Source of the DNA: an uncultured Blautia sp.
GTDB lineage: Bacteria; Bacillota; Clostridia; Lachnospirales; Lachnospiraceae
Length of the DNA: 6,922 nt
Assembly: GCA_934394595.1 (NCBI GenBank)
Contig: CAKRRX010000132.1
Coordinates: 1-6,922 of the forward strand
Direction of reading: 5' to 3'
In this document: piece after piece, positions 6,308 to 6,922 of the stretch
How the letters are laid out: the number at the start of each line of letters is the position of its first letter
Position numbering within the stretch: position 1 is the first letter of the stretch
Notes under the pieces: generated by a model
What the model was told of the DNA's origin: nothing
Databases searched by the model: none
What the model saw: only the letters and a program-made list of their open reading frames with translations
Made by a program: the position numbers and the translations under genes

Positions 6308-6361
6308 ATACGAGTTGGGGCAATCCACAAATACATCCTCGTATCATGGATTGCCTCTTGT
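6308..6361 (-). ncRNA. Structured 5' leader with interlocked stems (possible pseudoknot)
   Basis: In transcript order the arms are GGCAATCCA (6355-6347), ATACGAG (6344-6338), TGGATTGCC (6327-6319) and CTCGTAT (6314-6308). Arms 1 and 3 pair perfectly over 9 bp and arms 2 and 4 over 7 bp, in the crossing order of an H-type pseudoknot. The loops are 2, 10 and 4 nt. The element fills nearly the whole leader from the predicted start (about 6361) to the ribosome binding site. A third pairing, TCCACAA (6364-6358) with TTGTGGA (6330-6324), would compete with the 9-bp stem if the transcript starts slightly earlier. I recognise no known riboswitch class. The repeats could instead act as DNA operators. 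Confidence 0.45.
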
Positions 6362-6367
6362 GGAAAT

Positions 6368-6396
6368 AGTATATAATAAATCTTACTAAATGTCAA
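6368..6396 (-). promoter_or_regulatory. Strong sigma-A promoter of the sugar ABC operon
   Basis: The minus strand has a perfect TTGACA (6391-6396), a 17-bp spacer and TATACT (6368-6373, five of six). The region upstream of -35 is AT-rich, like an UP element. The expected start is near 6361, giving a leader of about 72 nt. Confidence 0.85.
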
Positions 6397-6402
6397 CGAA
6401 AA

Positions 6403-6430
6403 TTGTGAATAATCGCCGCCTTTTTGTGAA
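6403..6430. repeat. TTGTGAA direct repeats, 21 bp apart, next to the -35
   Basis: TTGTGAA occurs on the plus strand at 6403-6409 and 6424-6430, exactly two helical turns apart. Each is followed by a similar A/T stretch. The nearer copy ends 6 bp from the -35 of the binding-protein promoter. This is the layout expected for a dimeric activator such as an AraC-type protein, but no regulator gene is visible in the window. Confidence 0.4.
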
Positions 6431-6621
6431 AATTTGAAATTTACGAAAATATTCCACGGCAAAATATACAATCGAAAAGAGCGGAGATTGGAAAGTATGT
6501 TGTATTTTATCTGAAGAAAACGTATTTGACAGTACCTGCGGAGATATTATACAATGATAAAAATACGATTCTCGGCACAGCGGAAATTAAGAAGGCTACT
6601 TATTCGCTGTACACGCTCTAA
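6430..6621 (+). pseudogene. Startless reading-frame remnant, C-terminal fragment of an unknown protein
   Basis: From the in-frame TGA at 6427-6429, the frame is open for 63 codons to a TAA at 6619-6621. It has no ATG or GTG. The first plausible start would be a TTG at 6526, which is part of a -35 hexamer. The C-terminal half is protein-like, with a lysine/tyrosine-rich, beta-strand style: it contains GKYVVFYLKKTYLTVPAEIL and, later, TAEIKKATYSLYTL before the stop. The upstream part is less convincing. I do not recognise the family. The simplest reading is the tail of a decayed gene whose 5' part was lost and replaced by the divergent promoter region. A chance open frame in AT-rich DNA is the alternative. 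Confidence 0.4.
6526..6555 (+). promoter_or_regulatory. Promoter of the 85-residue protein gene
   Basis: The plus strand has a perfect TTGACA (6526-6531), an 18-bp spacer and TACAAT (6550-6555, five of six). The predicted start is near 6562, with a leader of about 100 nt. The leader contains a 6-bp inverted repeat, ACAGCG (6577-6582) and CGCTGT (6605-6610). The promoter lies inside the reading-frame remnant. Confidence 0.6.
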
Positions 6622-6652
6622 GCAAAAGATACGAAAAATAAAGGAAATCACA

Positions 6653-6656
6653 GGAG
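6653..6656 (+). promoter_or_regulatory. Ribosome binding site of the 85-residue protein
   Basis: AGGAGA with core GGAG at 6653-6656, 7 nt before ATG 6664. It supports this small frame as a real gene. Confidence 0.8.
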
Positions 6657-6663
6657 AAATCAA

Positions 6664-6921
6664 ATGGAAGAATTATACGCAGCAATAGAAAAGAAAATAA
6701 AAGAATCCGGATATCCCAGACTTATTTCCGGGGAAGCGGTATACAACGACATCTGTGACCAGATTGAGGGAAAGGAAAACGGAACCTACATCCTCCTTTC
6801 CAAATTTGAGGATGATGTGATCTTTGAATACCATATTACAGTGATGGATGATGATTTTAATCTGGGTGTCCTCACCATGCGGACACCGGAAGGGGTATTT
6901 GAGACGGATTTTGATGAATAA
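6664..6921 (+). CDS. Small acidic protein of unknown function, 85 aa
   Basis: The gene is complete, from ATG with a good GGAG ribosome binding site to a TAA at 6919-6921, one base before the window ends. The product is soluble, strongly acidic and has no signal peptide or membrane segment. Residues 1-15 (MEELYAAIEKKIKES) look like an amphipathic helix, followed by a second helix around SGEAVYNDICDQI. The rest alternates short beta-like stretches (TYILLSKF, VIFEYHITVM, LGVLTM) with acidic turns, ending FETDFDE. This suggests a compact alpha/beta fold. I do not recognise a named family. It is transcribed divergently from the sugar transporter from its own promoter, so a functional link is not implied. 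What follows downstream is not visible. Confidence 0.8.
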   Translation: MEELYAAIEKKIKESGYPRLISGEAVYNDICDQIEGKENGTYILLSKFEDDVIFEYHITVMDDDFNLGVLTMRTPEGVFETDFDE

Positions 6922-6922
6922 G

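Noticed and set aside
6390..6405. Possible catabolite-responsive (cre) site overlapping the transporter -35
   Set aside because: ATGTCAACGAAAATTG has the central CG but fails at one conserved A and at the closing CAW, matching about 12 of 16 degenerate positions. That is too weak to report as a site.
6491..6513. Tiny ATG frame (MLYFI) after a GGAG-like site at 6482-6486
   Set aside because: Only five codons before TGA and no promoter at a sensible distance; nothing supports it as a gene or leader peptide.

Overview
The window looks like chromosomal DNA of a strictly anaerobic, Gram-positive gut-type Firmicute, most likely a Lachnospiraceae-like Clostridium relative. This is an inference. It rests on strong GGAGG-type ribosome binding sites in front of every gene, canonical sigma-A promoters, an oxygen-sensitive class III ribonucleotide reductase, and a carbohydrate ABC importer encoded without its own ATPase. 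There is no tRNA, rRNA, CRISPR array or mobile element.

Layout from left to right. Positions 1-32 hold the last codons of a probable + strand gene. It converges on the nrd operon across a bidirectional terminator (34-75). The minus-strand nrdD-nrdG operon follows (reading from 2914 down to 85): NrdD is the glycyl-radical anaerobic ribonucleotide reductase and NrdG is its radical-SAM activase. The 290-base gap upstream of nrdD (2915-3204) holds a TTGACT/TAATAT promoter. Just downstream of that promoter lie two NrdR-box-like 16-mers exactly 31 bp apart, one at the expected transcription start and one over the ribosome binding site. Farther upstream are two stem-loops that probably end the transporter operon, and a second promoter-like pair.

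The second minus-strand operon (6289 down to 3205) encodes a CUT1-type sugar ABC importer: a secreted binding protein, a MalF-like permease and a MalG-like permease. The ATPase is presumably a shared MsmK/MalK-type protein encoded elsewhere. The ligand cannot be told from this window. The permease genes are 1 nt apart. The binding protein and first permease are separated by 114 nt carrying a terminator-like hairpin with an alternative competing stem and a second small hairpin. This fits the usual need for much more binding protein than permease, and may be regulated attenuation.

The 374-base divergent region (6290-6663) is the most unusual part. It carries a near-consensus promoter for the binding-protein gene and a pair of TTGTGAA direct repeats 21 bp apart next to its -35. 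The short leader contains two perfect, interlocked inverted repeats (9 bp and 7 bp) that could form an H-type pseudoknot or a switch next to the ribosome binding site. On the + strand the region also holds a startless reading-frame remnant (6430-6621), within which lies a consensus-like promoter for the last gene. That gene is a complete 85-residue acidic protein of unknown function (6664-6921).
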